Shown piece after piece: positions 1 through 8,046 of a stretch of DNA of 64,000 bases. Source of the stretch: Aldehydirespirator sp963662645 (lineage in GTDB: Bacteria; Actinomycetota; Acidimicrobiia; Acidimicrobiales; Aldehydirespiratoraceae); assembly GCA_963662645.2 (NCBI GenBank), contig OY759762.1, positions 1,364,001 through 1,428,000 of the forward strand. Reading direction: 5' to 3'. Each line of letters starts with the position of its first letter. The stretch's first letter is position 1. The notes beneath the pieces are model-generated. The model saw only the letters and a list, made by a program, of their open reading frames with translations. It searched no databases and was not told the origin of the DNA. Position numbers and translations under genes: made by a program.

Positions 1-453
1 CTGACCCTGATGTTCACCAGCGTGGGCGTGGCGATCAACTGGAACCTCACCGGCGGGTTCACCGGCTACGTCGACTTCGGCCACGCGGTGTGGTTCGGCA
101 TCGGCGCCTACACGACGGCGATCATGATGTCGCTGCAAGCGAACGGTCTCGGCATCGGCTGGCCGCCGGTCCCGGCCATGGCGCTCGGCGCGGCGGTGGC
201 GGGAGCGCTGGGGCTGGGGACGGTGGCCGGGCCCGTGGTGGGCTCGGTGGGGCTGTACTGGCTGCGCGAGGTGCTGTGGGCCAATCTGCTCGACTACCAC
301 CTGATCGCCCAGGGCGTGCTGCTGATCCTGATCGTGCTGTTCCTGCCCCGGGGCATAGTCGGCCTCTTCGACCGCCGAGGCGCGTCGGTGCGCCACCTGT
401 GGCGTGTCCGGCGCCCGCCGGCCGCCGACCGCCCCGAGGAGGCCGGGACGTGA
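1..453 (+). pseudogene. Internally deleted branched-chain amino-acid ABC permease (livM-like), 5' end outside window
   Basis: The frame is open from base 1, so the gene starts upstream. The visible protein begins with a normal LivM segment (TGYVDFGHAVWFGIGAYTTA) and then jumps, at about bases 205-220, to the extreme C-terminal LivM segment (GLGTVAGPVVG, then LLILIVLFLPRGIVGLF). LivM proteins are normally 300-350 residues; about 150-200 residues, including most transmembrane helices and the loop that contacts the ATPase, are missing. The reading frame is kept across the junction. It overlaps the GTG of a livG-like start by four bases, the usual operon arrangement. Family assignment is secure from both ends. 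That it is non-functional is inferred from the missing core; a sequencing or assembly deletion is the alternative. Confidence 0.75.
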
Positions 454-531
454 CCGCGCTGCTCGAGGCGACCGGCATCGTCAAGCGCTTCGGCGGTCTC
501 ACCGCGGTGGACGGGGTCGACATCGAGGTCG
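450..531 (+). pseudogene. 5' stub of a livG-like ABC ATPase
   Basis: A GTG at 450 starts a typical LivG N-terminus (LEATGIVKRFGGLTAVDGVD), the strand that precedes the Walker A loop. Similarity stops after about 27 codons near base 530. The frame stays open to 770, but that part is antisense to the next gene and encodes nothing resembling an ABC ATPase. No Walker A, signature or Walker B motif follows. It is therefore a truncated remnant, and the break marks the left edge of the accessory stretch carrying the PemK-like module. Together with the deleted livM it shows a dead branched-chain amino-acid transporter operon. Confidence 0.7.
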
Positions 532-627
532 GATCGCCGAGCCTTCCTAGCCGCCCGCTAAGCAGCCTGCGGCCACCCACCGTCCCGCCCCAGCGTCGGA
601 TGCCAGACTCGGCTCGGGCCGACGCCG

Positions 628-1638
628 CTACGCGAGTGAGGGTGCCCTCGTGTTGTAGTGCCCGTATGTCAGCATCATTACCTCGATGTCGAAGCAGCCT
701 CCTTCGCAGGCATGTGAGGAATCACCTAGGCCGAACTTGGCTAGACATCCGCTCTCTGCGAGATGGATGAGCCGGTCTCCATGATCTGTCCAGAGATGAG
801 GCGCGGTGATGAGACGCGTGCTTGCGCGCAACCTCAGCGGCTCTGCTACTGAGAGTCGGTTCGGCGCCTCATATGTGAGAGAGTCCCCGCACTCCGATGG
901 GCCGTCGCAGGGCTCGTTCAGCAACGCCGATTCAATGAGCCGGCCGACGCCTGACGCGATGTCCGATACAAGATCTTCGCCGTAGTGCGCGCCATTCGCA
1001 TCGCACCGCCCGGGCAGTACGCAGGCTTGCAGGGTCGCCACATCGTGGAGTGCCGCGGTCACTCTGCGGGTGCGCATGGCGTGGCCGAGCGAGGCAAGCA
1101 GCACGTCTGGATGCTTGTGGCGTTCGAGCAGCGTCGCAGCGAACAAGCCGGGATCGATCCTCCATGGGTCGCCGTCGTCGACCACGGCATCGAAGCAGTC
1201 AGCGATCAGGCACCGCAGGAACTCGAACTCAGACCTGAGGAAGGCCTCCCGCTCAGGGGACAGCTCCTGCTCTTGGATTCCGTGACATGAATCGCGCGAA
1301 CTGCGGATGCCGGCTGACACGACCTCTCGAACCGAGCGCATCTCCTCGGGCGTGAGTCGAACGATGAGGTCGGAGCACTGTGTCGGCCAGATGCCGCCAC
1401 AGACGACAGTCTGAACTACAAGGCCGTTCGGTAGCCGGTCGACATCGGGGTGGAGAACCACATCGAGGGGTCCAGCCATCTCGGGACGCTCATGAGCAAG
1501 CACGACCTGTACGAAGCCGGGGCCGTCATCCCACCCGCTCATGAGGAGCGCCAGACGCGGCTTGCCCTCGGCGTCCCCATGAGGCCGGACCCGACGAACG
1601 TCGCCCTTGCGCAGGACCTCTGTCTGCTTGGAAGTCAT
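628..1638 (-). CDS. PemK/MazF-like N-terminal domain protein with a large unknown C-terminal domain
   Basis: 336 residues. Residues about 9-105 follow the PemK/MazF toxin pattern: KGDVRRVR at the first strand, GKPRLALLMS like the (R)RPALVLS strand, a hydrophobic strand followed by a basic or polar loop, then a GLVVQTVV strand and an LTPEEM helix. MazF proteins are mRNA endonucleases of about 110 residues. Here about 230 extra residues follow, mostly helical, with scattered cysteines ending in an HACEGGC motif near the C-terminus; I do not recognise that part. The ATG overlaps the stop of the upstream 127-aa gene (ATGA), so the two are translationally coupled. GC and codon use look less biased than in the neighbours, which fits transfer. 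Endonuclease activity is inferred only; the fold call is by eye. Confidence 0.5.
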   Translation of the reverse strand: MTSKQTEVLRKGDVRRVRPHGDAEGKPRLALLMSGWDDGPGFVQVVLAHERPEMAGPLDVVLHPDVDRLPNGLVVQTVVCGGIWPTQCSDLIVRLTPEEMRSVREVVSAGIRSSRDSCHGIQEQELSPEREAFLRSEFEFLRCLIADCFDAVVDDGDPWRIDPGLFAATLLERHKHPDVLLASLGHAMRTRRVTAALHDVATLQACVLPGRCDANGAHYGEDLVSDIASGVGRLIESALLNEPCDGPSECGDSLTYEAPNRLSVAEPLRLRASTRLITAPHLWTDHGDRLIHLAESGCLAKFGLGDSSHACEGGCFDIEVMMLTYGHYNTRAPSLA

Positions 1639-2018
1639 GGTCGCTTCTCCATCCAGCGTCCAACCTGCTCAGCCAGGCCGGTGTTGTCCGGTTCTTGGCA
1701 CCTGACGCGGTGGGACGCGAGCGCTTCGGGTTCGATGCCGACCCGATAGTTCACAACCCATCCGTCCTGATCGATGCAGCAGCCGGGATAGGCCCTGCGG
1801 TGATGGTGCCGCTCATAGCGACACGCTGCCTCGGCGTTGAGCGGAGATGCGGTGGTGCGCGGAAAGCCCACGAGGCCCATGACCGAGTCGCCCGCCGCGA
1901 CGACAGGACGGCGCCCCGCCTTGTGCGAGAACCTCTGGGAGTCTGGTCCGACCCGGTCCCGGATCAGCGCCTCTGGGAGCAAGAGCCAGCTTCCGGCGGC
2001 AATCATGGGTGCTTTCAT
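1635..2018 (-). CDS. Small protein, partner of the PemK-like gene; possibly a second PemK-fold protein
   Basis: 127 residues, first gene of a two-gene unit; its stop overlaps the start of the PemK/MazF-like gene by four bases. The middle (AGRRPVVAAGDSVMGLVGF followed by PRTTAS) resembles the core strand pair of PemK/MazF proteins (RRPVVVL...TTS). No ribbon-helix-helix or AbrB-like antitoxin motif is visible, so this is not an ordinary MazE. An AAGGA sequence lies about nine bases upstream of the ATG. Its position fits an antitoxin, an inhibitory paralogue or a second subunit, but the sequence does not decide which. I would call it uncharacterised with a weak PemK-like signature. Confidence 0.4.
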   Translation of the reverse strand: MKAPMIAAGSWLLLPEALIRDRVGPDSQRFSHKAGRRPVVAAGDSVMGLVGFPRTTASPLNAEAACRYERHHHRRAYPGCCIDQDGWVVNYRVGIEPEALASHRVRCQEPDNTGLAEQVGRWMEKRP

Positions 2019-2377
2019 GCATCATCGTCCTTCATGGTAGCAGTGGGGGGCGTGCCTGAACTCCGTTGGAGCGGCGGCGATGCTCCACGAGCAGGGGCCG
2101 ACAGGTCACGCTGTCCCGCGATTCGGCCTGCACTGGTTCAGAGCCAGTCGAAGGCCGGTGGAGAGATGGTATGACCCCCGCGCCCACCTCCAACCTGCGG
2201 CGCAAGATCACCAAGAACTACACAACATCCGTATAATCAGCTGAGACCGCTAGCAACAGGCGCCCTCACGTGTCGGTGGGTGGTCGGGGAAAGAGCTTCC
2301 CAAAGTTCTAACATCTTTAGCCTGAAAGTTTTCACATAAATTGTCGGAATCTTCCCACATTGAGCTAGGGTGGCAGC
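2019..2377. other. Intergenic region between divergent PemK-like module and DUF4143 ATPase
   Basis: About 360 bases without a convincing gene. It should hold divergent promoters: an AT-rich stretch at about 2306-2345 lies before the ATPase gene. A 21-codon frame at 2171-2236 begins MTPAPTSNLRRKITKNY; the RKITKNYTT part resembles the N-terminus of some replication-initiator-like or helix-turn-helix proteins. It ends at once, so at most it is a leftover of a mobile element. A TATAAT at 2232-2237 overlaps its stop but has no -35 box at a proper distance. Confidence 0.4.
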
Positions 2378-3655
2378 ATGGATGCAGCGCTTGGACCTCT
2401 GTCCCCGGTCGGGTATCTGCCCCGAGTGGCCGACGCCCAGGTGTCAGCCGCCCTCCTGTCGGTTCCCATCGTCGTGGTCGAAGGCGTGAAGGGGTGCGGC
2501 AAGACGTGGACAGGGCTGCACCACGCCCAGAGCCGGGTGATGCTGGCGGACGCCGCGGCTGCCCGGCACGGCGCGGAGGTCGTGCCGAGGCATGTGCTCA
2601 AGGGCCCCCGGCCGCGCCTCGTGGACGAATGGCAGACCGTACCGTCCATCTGGGAGACGGCCAGGCATGTCGTCGACGAAGGACGCGAGACCGGCTGCTT
2701 CATCCTGACGGGATCCGCGCGGCCGCCCGACGACATCACCCGCCACTCGGGCGCGGGAAGGGTGCGCCGGGTGCGGATGCGCCCCATGTCGCTCGCAGAG
2801 AGCGGCGAGTCCGACGCCACCGTTTCGCTCGGTGAGCTGCTCGACGGTGGGCACTGTGACGCTCCCGCGCCGCCGGTGACCATTCCAGCCATGGCTGAGA
2901 TCGTCTGCCGGGGCGGGTGGCCCCGCAACCTGGGACGGTCCGCGCCGACAGCTCAGGAACTGTTGGAGGGCTACCTGGACGAGATGACCCGGATCGACCT
3001 GCCAGCGGCCTCCGGCACGCGCCACAACCCGAGCCGAGTCAGGCGCCTGCTCACCTCGCTGGGCAGGAACACGTCCAGCACGGCGTCGCTGAGCACGCTG
3101 GCCCGTGACGTGGCGGGGGATCCTCCGCTCAGCTGGGCGGCCACCACCAACTATCTCGACGCGCTGGAGCGGGTCTTCCTTGTGGAGGACCTGCCAGTAT
3201 GGTCAGCCCGGCTGCGCTCGCGCGCGACCCTGCAGCAGTCGCCCAAGCGCCACTTCGCCGACCCGTCGCTGGCCGCAGCGGTCCTGGGTGCCACGCCGAG
3301 CCGGCTGCTCGACGACCCCGAGACGCTGGGCCTGCTGTTCAAGTCGCTGGTGGTGCGCGATCTGCGGGTCTACGCGGCGGCCAACAGGGCAGAGGTCTAC
3401 CACTGCCGAACTAGCTACGGGGACGAACTCGACGCGGTCGTGGAGCGCCGCGACGGAGGCTGGCTCGCCGTCGAGGTCAAGCTGGGGACGGCTCGGGTGG
3501 ACGAGGCTGCCCGCTCGCTGATCAAGACCTGCGCGCAAATCGACGCCGGTGAACGGGGCGAGCCAACCGCCAAGCTCATAATCACCGCTGCCGGCTACGG
3601 CTACCGGCGACCCGACGGCGTGTCAGTAGTGCCGATAACGGCGCTTGGCCCGTAG
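2378..3655 (+). CDS. AAA-type ATPase with C-terminal DUF4143 (AAA_14/DUF4143 family)
   Basis: 425 residues. The N-terminal ATPase has a P-loop, GVKGCGKT (residues 36-43), an acidic Walker B-like strand, LVDEW (81-85), and a sensor-like FILTGSA (108-114), all characteristic of AAA_14 proteins. The C-terminal half has the DUF4143 layout, ending in DELDAVVE then WLAVEVKLG, which looks like the restriction-endonuclease-like core of that domain. The family is widespread in bacteria and archaea, often in variable regions. Its biochemical role is unknown; transport, toxin or defence links have been suggested only loosely. A GGGTGG sequence just before the ATG supports the start. It stands alone between two toxin-like modules. 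Confidence 0.85.
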   Translation: MDAALGPLSPVGYLPRVADAQVSAALLSVPIVVVEGVKGCGKTWTGLHHAQSRVMLADAAAARHGAEVVPRHVLKGPRPRLVDEWQTVPSIWETARHVVDEGRETGCFILTGSARPPDDITRHSGAGRVRRVRMRPMSLAESGESDATVSLGELLDGGHCDAPAPPVTIPAMAEIVCRGGWPRNLGRSAPTAQELLEGYLDEMTRIDLPAASGTRHNPSRVRRLLTSLGRNTSSTASLSTLARDVAGDPPLSWAATTNYLDALERVFLVEDLPVWSARLRSRATLQQSPKRHFADPSLAAAVLGATPSRLLDDPETLGLLFKSLVVRDLRVYAAANRAEVYHCRTSYGDELDAVVERRDGGWLAVEVKLGTARVDEAARSLIKTCAQIDAGERGEPTAKLIITAAGYGYRRPDGVSVVPITALGP

Positions 3656-3705
3656 CAGCACTCTGCTGCCATGTCGCCTTGCTGCGCGACCAGTTGGCAC
3701 TCTGA

Positions 3706-3758
3706 TTGAACGGGAATTGTCCCAGGACGGTTGCTACGGCTTCGGGGATAGTGCGGGG
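3706..3758. repeat. 53-bp direct repeat, distal copy, bracketing brnTA
   Basis: This segment matches 4439-4491 with five mismatches in 53 bases (about 91%). It carries a copy of the last dozen codons of the VWA gene (RTIPEA-ATVLG read on the minus strand), detached from any gene body. It lies about 100 bases beyond the end of brnA. Confidence 0.85.
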
Positions 3759-3855
3759 GAGCCGCCCGGCCCGGCGACCCTGTGCCCGAGCCGGACTCTG
3801 GGAACTCTCGTACCTGCCTCCAACAGCCCGCTCCGGGCGCGGCCGACGCCGTCCG

Positions 3856-4113
3856 TCAGGCGACGCCGCGGCCGGCGATCCAATCTCGAAGCGCCTCGTC
3901 GATTCTTGTCTGCCATCCACGCCCCCCGGCCCGGAAGTGGTCGATCACCTCCGGTGACAGCCGGATGGTGGTCGAAACCTTCGGCCTCGCAAGCGGCGGC
4001 CGACCGCGCCGAACAGCAGTCTCCGCGAACTTCTCGGGCCAGCCGTCCCTGGACAGGTCCGGGGCGGCGTCGGGATCAGAATCTTCCCTGGTAGAGCTGT
4101 CGCTCTCGTTCAT
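3856..4113 (-). CDS. brnA: BrnA family antitoxin
   Basis: 85 residues. The N-terminal 40 residues are acidic and polar. The C-terminal half carries the BrnA ribbon-helix-helix signature: VSTTIRLSPEVIDHFRAGG (about residues 46-64) followed by GWQTRIDEALRDWI. BrnA dimerises through this DNA-binding domain, neutralises BrnT and represses the operon. The gene overlaps the 3' end of brnT by 38 bases and is read in the same direction, toxin first, as is typical for brnTA. Autoregulation at the promoter upstream of 4345 is expected from the family. The 53-bp direct repeats on both sides suggest the pair entered as a unit. Confidence 0.9.
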   Translation of the reverse strand: MNESDSSTREDSDPDAAPDLSRDGWPEKFAETAVRRGRPPLARPKVSTTIRLSPEVIDHFRAGGRGWQTRIDEALRDWIAGRGVA

Positions 4114-4345
4114 TTGCCTTCCTCATGCTGATGATGCGGTACGCATCGTTGCGGGGTGTCCACACGAGGACCACCATCGAACTCTCCAGAAATCCCACTG
4201 TGATGTACCTGTCCTCGCCGTAGTCTCGGCGGTCGTCTTCGACGGTCAGGGTCGCGCCTGTCAGCACCTCCGTGGCGCGCGCCATATCGAGTCCTCGGGT
4301 CTCGAGGGTCGCGGCACGCTTGGTCTCGTCGAACTCGATCCGCAC
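4076..4345 (-). CDS. brnT: BrnT family ribonuclease toxin
   Basis: 89 residues, the usual BrnT length. It shows the family's landmarks: FDETKRAATLETRG at the start, a GEDRYITVGF strand, a VVLVWTPR strand, the YRIISMRKANERERQLY signature near the C-terminus. BrnT is a RelE-like-fold ribonuclease that arrests translation and is bound by BrnA. Catalytic-type basic residues in the RIISMRKA segment are present, so the toxin looks intact. It is the first gene of a two-gene operon, with brnA overlapping its 3' end. It lies between the two 53-bp repeats, next to the end of the VWA gene. Confidence 0.92.
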   Translation of the reverse strand: MRIEFDETKRAATLETRGLDMARATEVLTGATLTVEDDRRDYGEDRYITVGFLESSMVVLVWTPRNDAYRIISMRKANERERQLYQGRF

Positions 4346-4438
4346 GATTCATGTTACTACAAGAAACAAGGGTGCGCGTCGGCGCGGTAGCGCTACGTGC
4401 CAATCCGATGAGACGCCGCCCGCACATCCACTGTCGCC

Positions 4439-4491
4439 TTGAACGGGGATTATCCGAGGACGGTTGCTATGGCTTCGGGGATGGTGCGGGG
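4439..4491. repeat. 53-bp direct repeat, gene-proximal copy at the 3' end of the VWA gene
   Basis: This copy contains the stop and final codons of the VWA gene, so the gene's own end is the source of the repeat. The distal copy is at 3706-3758, 733 bases away. The pair encloses brnT and brnA and little else. The arrangement resembles an attachment-site duplication at a gene 3' end, but no integrase is present. Confidence 0.85.
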
Positions 4492-5484
4492 ACCGGAGAT
4501 GGCCGCGAAACGGGCGCCAGTGACAGCTGCGAACGATTCGGCGTCGGCGGCGTCGCCCGCGGGCGCGATCACGCACAGTTCGTCGAGGCGGCGGGCTGCG
4601 GCCACGGGGTCGCCTCCTGCGGTGGCCCGGCAGTCGGACAGCAGCACCGCGACCCGGCGGCGGGCGGTGCAGCGGGCCAGCTGGGACCGGGCCGCGTCGA
4701 GTGCGGCCGCGAGGTCGGTCGTGCCGTAGCCCCGCAGCCGCAGGACGTCGTCGACCACGGCCGGCGCTGGGCGGTCGCGGTCGGCGGACTTGATGGCCAC
4801 GACTTGGTCGCCGAAGGCCAGCGCCGACCACTGCTGGGGCGCTCGCAGGGCGCAGGCCGCGGCGGCCACCGCGGCGGCGGCCAGCCTGGGCCCTCCCATC
4901 GACCCCGAACGGTCCACGATGAGAGCGATGGCGGTGGCGGGACGCTGCCAGCGCTGCACCCACAGCTCCTCCAGCCTGGACGGGCGGCCCGCGGCCTTGG
5001 CCTCGAGCAGGCCGTCGAGGCTTCGGTCCATGTCGATGTCGCCGGAGCAGCGGTCGGCCCGTGCGAGTTCGAGGCGTCCGACCCCGCCCGCCGACCCCTT
5101 CCCGGCGCGGGCCAGGTCGAGGGCGAGACGGCCCGCCAGCCGGGCGGCCAGCGCGGCCATCCTGCGGTCGGCGGCGGCAGCCATGTCGGCCAGCAGCGCG
5201 AGGGTCTGATCGGGGTCGGCCGAGGCTTGTGCAGCCACCTCGGCGGCGTCCAGGGCGCCGGTCTCCGGGCTCAGCAGTCTGAAGCCGGGCTGGCCCTCGT
5301 AGTGGCCGCGGGGCGTGGTGCGCACCCGCTCGGCGTCAAGCGCCTCCCGGGCCCGCGGCCCTTCTAGGACCAGGCCCCTGAGCTGGTCGCCCCGCCGGGG
5401 GCCGAGGCTTTTCCCGCAGCCGGTACCACCGAATCGGCGGGCGGACCCTGGCTGGGCTGCTCGGCGGCGAGCACCTCCTCCCAC
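4450..5484 (-). CDS. VWA-domain protein, MoxR partner
   Basis: Up to 344 residues. The C-terminal half is a von Willebrand factor A domain with the metal-site motif DRSGSM (about residues 190-195) and the downstream Thr and Asp positions (GTTDLAAAL, LLSDCRA). Such proteins are recruited by MoxR AAA+ ATPases for metal insertion or complex maturation. The gene follows the MoxR gene and overlaps its 3' end. The true start is uncertain. The first GTG (5484) would make a 120-base overlap, an internal GTG is at 5325, and conserved-looking protein begins near 5373 (GLVLEGPRAREAL), so a CTG start there is possible. The last codons are copied in the 53-bp repeat flanking brnTA. Confidence 0.85.
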   Translation of the reverse strand: MGGGARRRAAQPGSARRFGGTGCGKSLGPRRGDQLRGLVLEGPRAREALDAERVRTTPRGHYEGQPGFRLLSPETGALDAAEVAAQASADPDQTLALLADMAAAADRRMAALAARLAGRLALDLARAGKGSAGGVGRLELARADRCSGDIDMDRSLDGLLEAKAAGRPSRLEELWVQRWQRPATAIALIVDRSGSMGGPRLAAAAVAAAACALRAPQQWSALAFGDQVVAIKSADRDRPAPAVVDDVLRLRGYGTTDLAAALDAARSQLARCTARRRVAVLLSDCRATAGGDPVAAARRLDELCVIAPAGDAADAESFAAVTGARFAAISGPRTIPEAIATVLG

Positions 5485-6341
5485 AGCTCGCGCACAATGG
5501 CCTCGGGCGTGCGGTCGCCGCCCTCGTGGAGCCGGATGCGGCCGGTGAGAGCCATCAGCGCCGCGTCCAGACCAGCGTCGGGATCGTCGAGCGGACGACC
5601 TCGCAGCTCGGACAGCTGAATGGCGACCTCGCAGAGGTCCATCGCTCCCCGCACCGATGATCCCATCCGCACATCGCGGTGGGTGCGGGTCGCCCGGGTC
5701 ACGGCCACGGCCCGGGCCATGGTGCGCTCGGCAGCCACATCGCCGAACGGAAGGCTCTCGGCGTGCATCTCGACTATGCGCCGTTCATCGCGCTCGTCCT
5801 GATAGCCCATCGACAGGTGGCAGATGCGGTCGTAGACCGCACTGGACAGGCGGGAGGTGCCCACTGTGTCGTAGGGGTTCATGGCGGCCACCAGCCGGAA
5901 CGGCTCGGCCGCGGCGATCCTGCCCACTCTGGGCAGGTGGAGCTCGCCCTCGGACATCACCCCGATCAGCAGGTTGACGGTCTCCTCGGGCACCCGGTTG
6001 AGCTCCTCTACGTACAGCAGGGCACCGTCCCGCATCGCCTCGACCAGCGGGCCGGGCACGAAGGCGTCAGAGCGGTAGCCCTCCGACAGCACCCGGGCCG
6101 GGTCGAACTGGCCGGCGAGCCGGGCCGGGGTCAGCTCTGCGTTGCCCTCCACAGTGACCAGCGGGACGTCCAGAGCCGCGGCCAGGCTCCGCAGCAGTGT
6201 TGTCTTGCCGGTGCCTGGCGGCCCCTCCAGCAGCAGATGCCGTCCCGCACCCACCGCGGCGACCACCAGCTCGACCTCGCGCTGGCGACCCACCACTTCA
6301 GCCGCGACAGCCTCGACCAGGCCACTCAGATCATCCGTCAT
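5364..6341 (-). CDS. MoxR-family AAA+ ATPase
   Basis: 325 residues from the ATG at 6341 (MTDDLSG). Walker A is GPPGTGKTT (about residues 29-37); Walker B is LLYVEELNR, the variant usual in MoxR proteins; sensor 1 is AAMNPYD. MoxR ATPases act as chaperones with VWA-domain partners, and the partner gene follows directly and overlaps. The substrate complex cannot be deduced. An upstream in-frame extension to 6431 exists, but MTDDL fits the family. A palindromic dispersed element (6387-6434) sits 46 bases upstream of the start, in the probable leader or promoter region. Confidence 0.9.
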   Translation of the reverse strand: MTDDLSGLVEAVAAEVVGRQREVELVVAAVGAGRHLLLEGPPGTGKTTLLRSLAAALDVPLVTVEGNAELTPARLAGQFDPARVLSEGYRSDAFVPGPLVEAMRDGALLYVEELNRVPEETVNLLIGVMSEGELHLPRVGRIAAAEPFRLVAAMNPYDTVGTSRLSSAVYDRICHLSMGYQDERDERRIVEMHAESLPFGDVAAERTMARAVAVTRATRTHRDVRMGSSVRGAMDLCEVAIQLSELRGRPLDDPDAGLDAALMALTGRIRLHEGGDRTPEAIVRELWEEVLAAEQPSQGPPADSVVPAAGKASAPGGATSSGAWS

Positions 6342-6386
6342 CCGGCCTGCCCGCGCCCCAGTGTCGGCATTAGCCGATACCGCCCC

Positions 6387-6434
6387 GAACTGGCAGCGGC
6401 GAACGCCGTTTCGGGAATCTCCGGCTGCCAATTC
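6387..6434. repeat. Palindromic dispersed element, copy 1 (upstream of moxR)
   Basis: 48 bases with 11-bp inverted ends, GAACTGGCAGC and GCTGCCAATTC (one mismatch), and an inner CGGCG/CGCCG hairpin. The ends are shared with three other copies (34921, 34993, 50289), while the interior varies. It lies 46 bases upstream of the moxR start. Confidence 0.75.
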
Positions 6435-6492
6435 GCCCCGGCCACCCGTTCCCCCATCAGCGGCCGAGGCCCGTCGGCTGCGGCTGGCTCAG

Positions 6493-6595
6493 AGGCCGAG
6501 CGAATAGGCGAGCGAATCCGCGCCATACGGGCGAGGCCGTGGCCCGAGCGGCCCGTGAGCGCAGCGAACAAGAGCGGGAATGACACCGATGCGAC
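6493..6595. repeat. GC-rich dispersed repeat, copy 1
   Basis: About 100 bases shared with 42419-42521 and, in shorter form, 46321-46380. The invariant core reads GAGGCCGTGGCCCGAGCGGC, followed by CCGTGAGCG and AGCGAACA. It is intergenic, between the upstream side of moxR and the 3' end of the alcohol dehydrogenase gene. Together with the palindromic element it fills the 285-base gap. Confidence 0.75.
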
Positions 6596-6626
6596 ACCAA
6601 GGACTATCGCCTATTCGCGGACGCTC

Positions 6627-7745
6627 TCAGTCAAAGGCGATGACGCCTCTGATGTTGCGGCCCTCCAACAGGTCCCGGTAGCCCTCGTTCACGTCGTCCA
6701 GCGAGTAGGTGGCGCTCACGAAGCTGTCTAGGTCGAGCTGGCCCTGGGTGTACAGCGACAGCAGGTGGGGGATCTCCGAGCGGGGGCTGGCCGAGCCGAA
6801 CGTCGAGCCCCTGAGCTGCTTGTTCATCATGGCGAAGTCGAACAGGTTGAACTGCACGTCCATCTGCTCCAGCGGGGCCACCGCGGCCACCACCACCGTC
6901 CCGCCCTTGCGAACCAGGAACTGGGCCGGGGCCAGCATCTCGCCTCTCATCACGCCGGGGGTGAGGATCACGCTGTCGGCCATCACGCCGCCGGTGACGA
7001 GCCCGACCGTCTCCATGGCCGCCTCCATGGACTCGGCCGTGTGGGTGGCGCCGAACTTGCCGGCAGCCTCGCGCTTGGACTCAGCCGGGTCGACGGCCAC
7101 TATGTAGGACGCGCCGGCGATCTTGGCCGCCTGCAGGGCCGCGCTGCCGAGACCGCCGCAGCCCACCACCACCACGGTGTCGCCGGGACTGACGTCGGCC
7201 CGGTTGGCCACCGAGCCGAAGCCGGTAGTCACCCCGCAGCTCACCAGCGCGGCAATGGCCGCGGGCACGTCGGGATCGACCTTCACCGCGGAGTCGACGC
7301 TGACCACCATGTGCTCGGCGAACGTGCCCAGCTTGAGCATGGGGGTTAGGTCGCTGCCGGCCGCGTCGTGATGGCGGAACCCTCCCGCGGGCGGCATCAT
7401 CCCGGGCGCCAGCAGGTGCATGCCGAGGTCGCACAGGTGCTGATCGCCGCCAGCACACCAGCGGCACCGCCCGCACGACGGCACGAACGAAGCCGATATG
7501 TGGTCGCCGACAGTCAACTCGGCCACACCCTCGCCCACCTCGACAACCACTCCAGCCCCCTCGTGGCCCCCCACCATGGGCAGCGGCAGCGGCATAGTGC
7601 CGTTGCGGGCGTGCTCGTCGGAGTGGCACATCCCCGCCGCGGTTGTCTTCACCAGCACTTCTCGCGGTCCGGGCCCGTCGAGCTCGATCTCCTCGACGCT
7701 CCAGTCGGCGTTGGTCTCTCGCAGAACGGCTGCTCTGGTCTTCAC
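6627..7745 (-). CDS. Zinc-dependent alcohol dehydrogenase (MDR family, NDMA-dependent type)
   Basis: 372 residues from a GTG at 7745 with GGGAGG about eight bases upstream. Catalytic zinc ligands are visible in GMCHSDEH and GGHEGAG; the structural zinc cluster is CGRCRWCAGGDQHLC. The Rossmann segment is VVVVGCGGLGSAALQAAKIAG. The layout matches the actinobacterial group of NDMA-dependent or mycofactocin-associated alcohol dehydrogenases, which oxidise alcohols to aldehydes with tightly bound NAD. The substrate is unknown. It is divergent from the CoA-transferase gene, with a 300-base gap between them. A longer frame to 8153 lacks family similarity upstream of the GTG. Confidence 0.88.
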   Translation of the reverse strand: MKTRAAVLRETNADWSVEEIELDGPGPREVLVKTTAAGMCHSDEHARNGTMPLPLPMVGGHEGAGVVVEVGEGVAELTVGDHISASFVPSCGRCRWCAGGDQHLCDLGMHLLAPGMMPPAGGFRHHDAAGSDLTPMLKLGTFAEHMVVSVDSAVKVDPDVPAAIAALVSCGVTTGFGSVANRADVSPGDTVVVVGCGGLGSAALQAAKIAGASYIVAVDPAESKREAAGKFGATHTAESMEAAMETVGLVTGGVMADSVILTPGVMRGEMLAPAQFLVRKGGTVVVAAVAPLEQMDVQFNLFDFAMMNKQLRGSTFGSASPRSEIPHLLSLYTQGQLDLDSFVSATYSLDDVNEGYRDLLEGRNIRGVIAFD

Positions 7746-8046
7746 TCGGCACCTCCCGGGAGCTCGGGCGCGCGACGCTAGCGCGATCAGAACATGAGCG
7801 AGCAGGTGGCGCGGCGTCGCCGTGCCACCTCGCAGCTCGCGCTCCCGTTCGCGGCGCTGGCTAGCCGCTTCGGGACACGGCCTGCTGGGGCGCCCGGCGG
7901 TCTTCGCTGATTGCTGCCCATCCGCTCGGCCGATCGCCGCAAACCTCGCATGGGGGACACGATGCGCGGAGACCCTGTGATCGCCGGCGTCCGGTGTGTG
8001 AAGATGTAGGACCCGTCTCAGGGTTTCGACGAGCGAGGAGCGCAGC
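7746..8046. other. Divergent intergenic region, no gene seen
   Basis: About 300 bases between the divergently transcribed alcohol dehydrogenase and CoA-transferase genes. It should contain both promoters. No conserved operator, RNA gene or supported small gene is visible. Confidence 0.5.

Noticed and set aside
2232..2237. TATAAT as a promoter -10 box
   Set aside because: No -35 hexamer lies at a suitable distance, and it overlaps the stop of a 21-codon frame.
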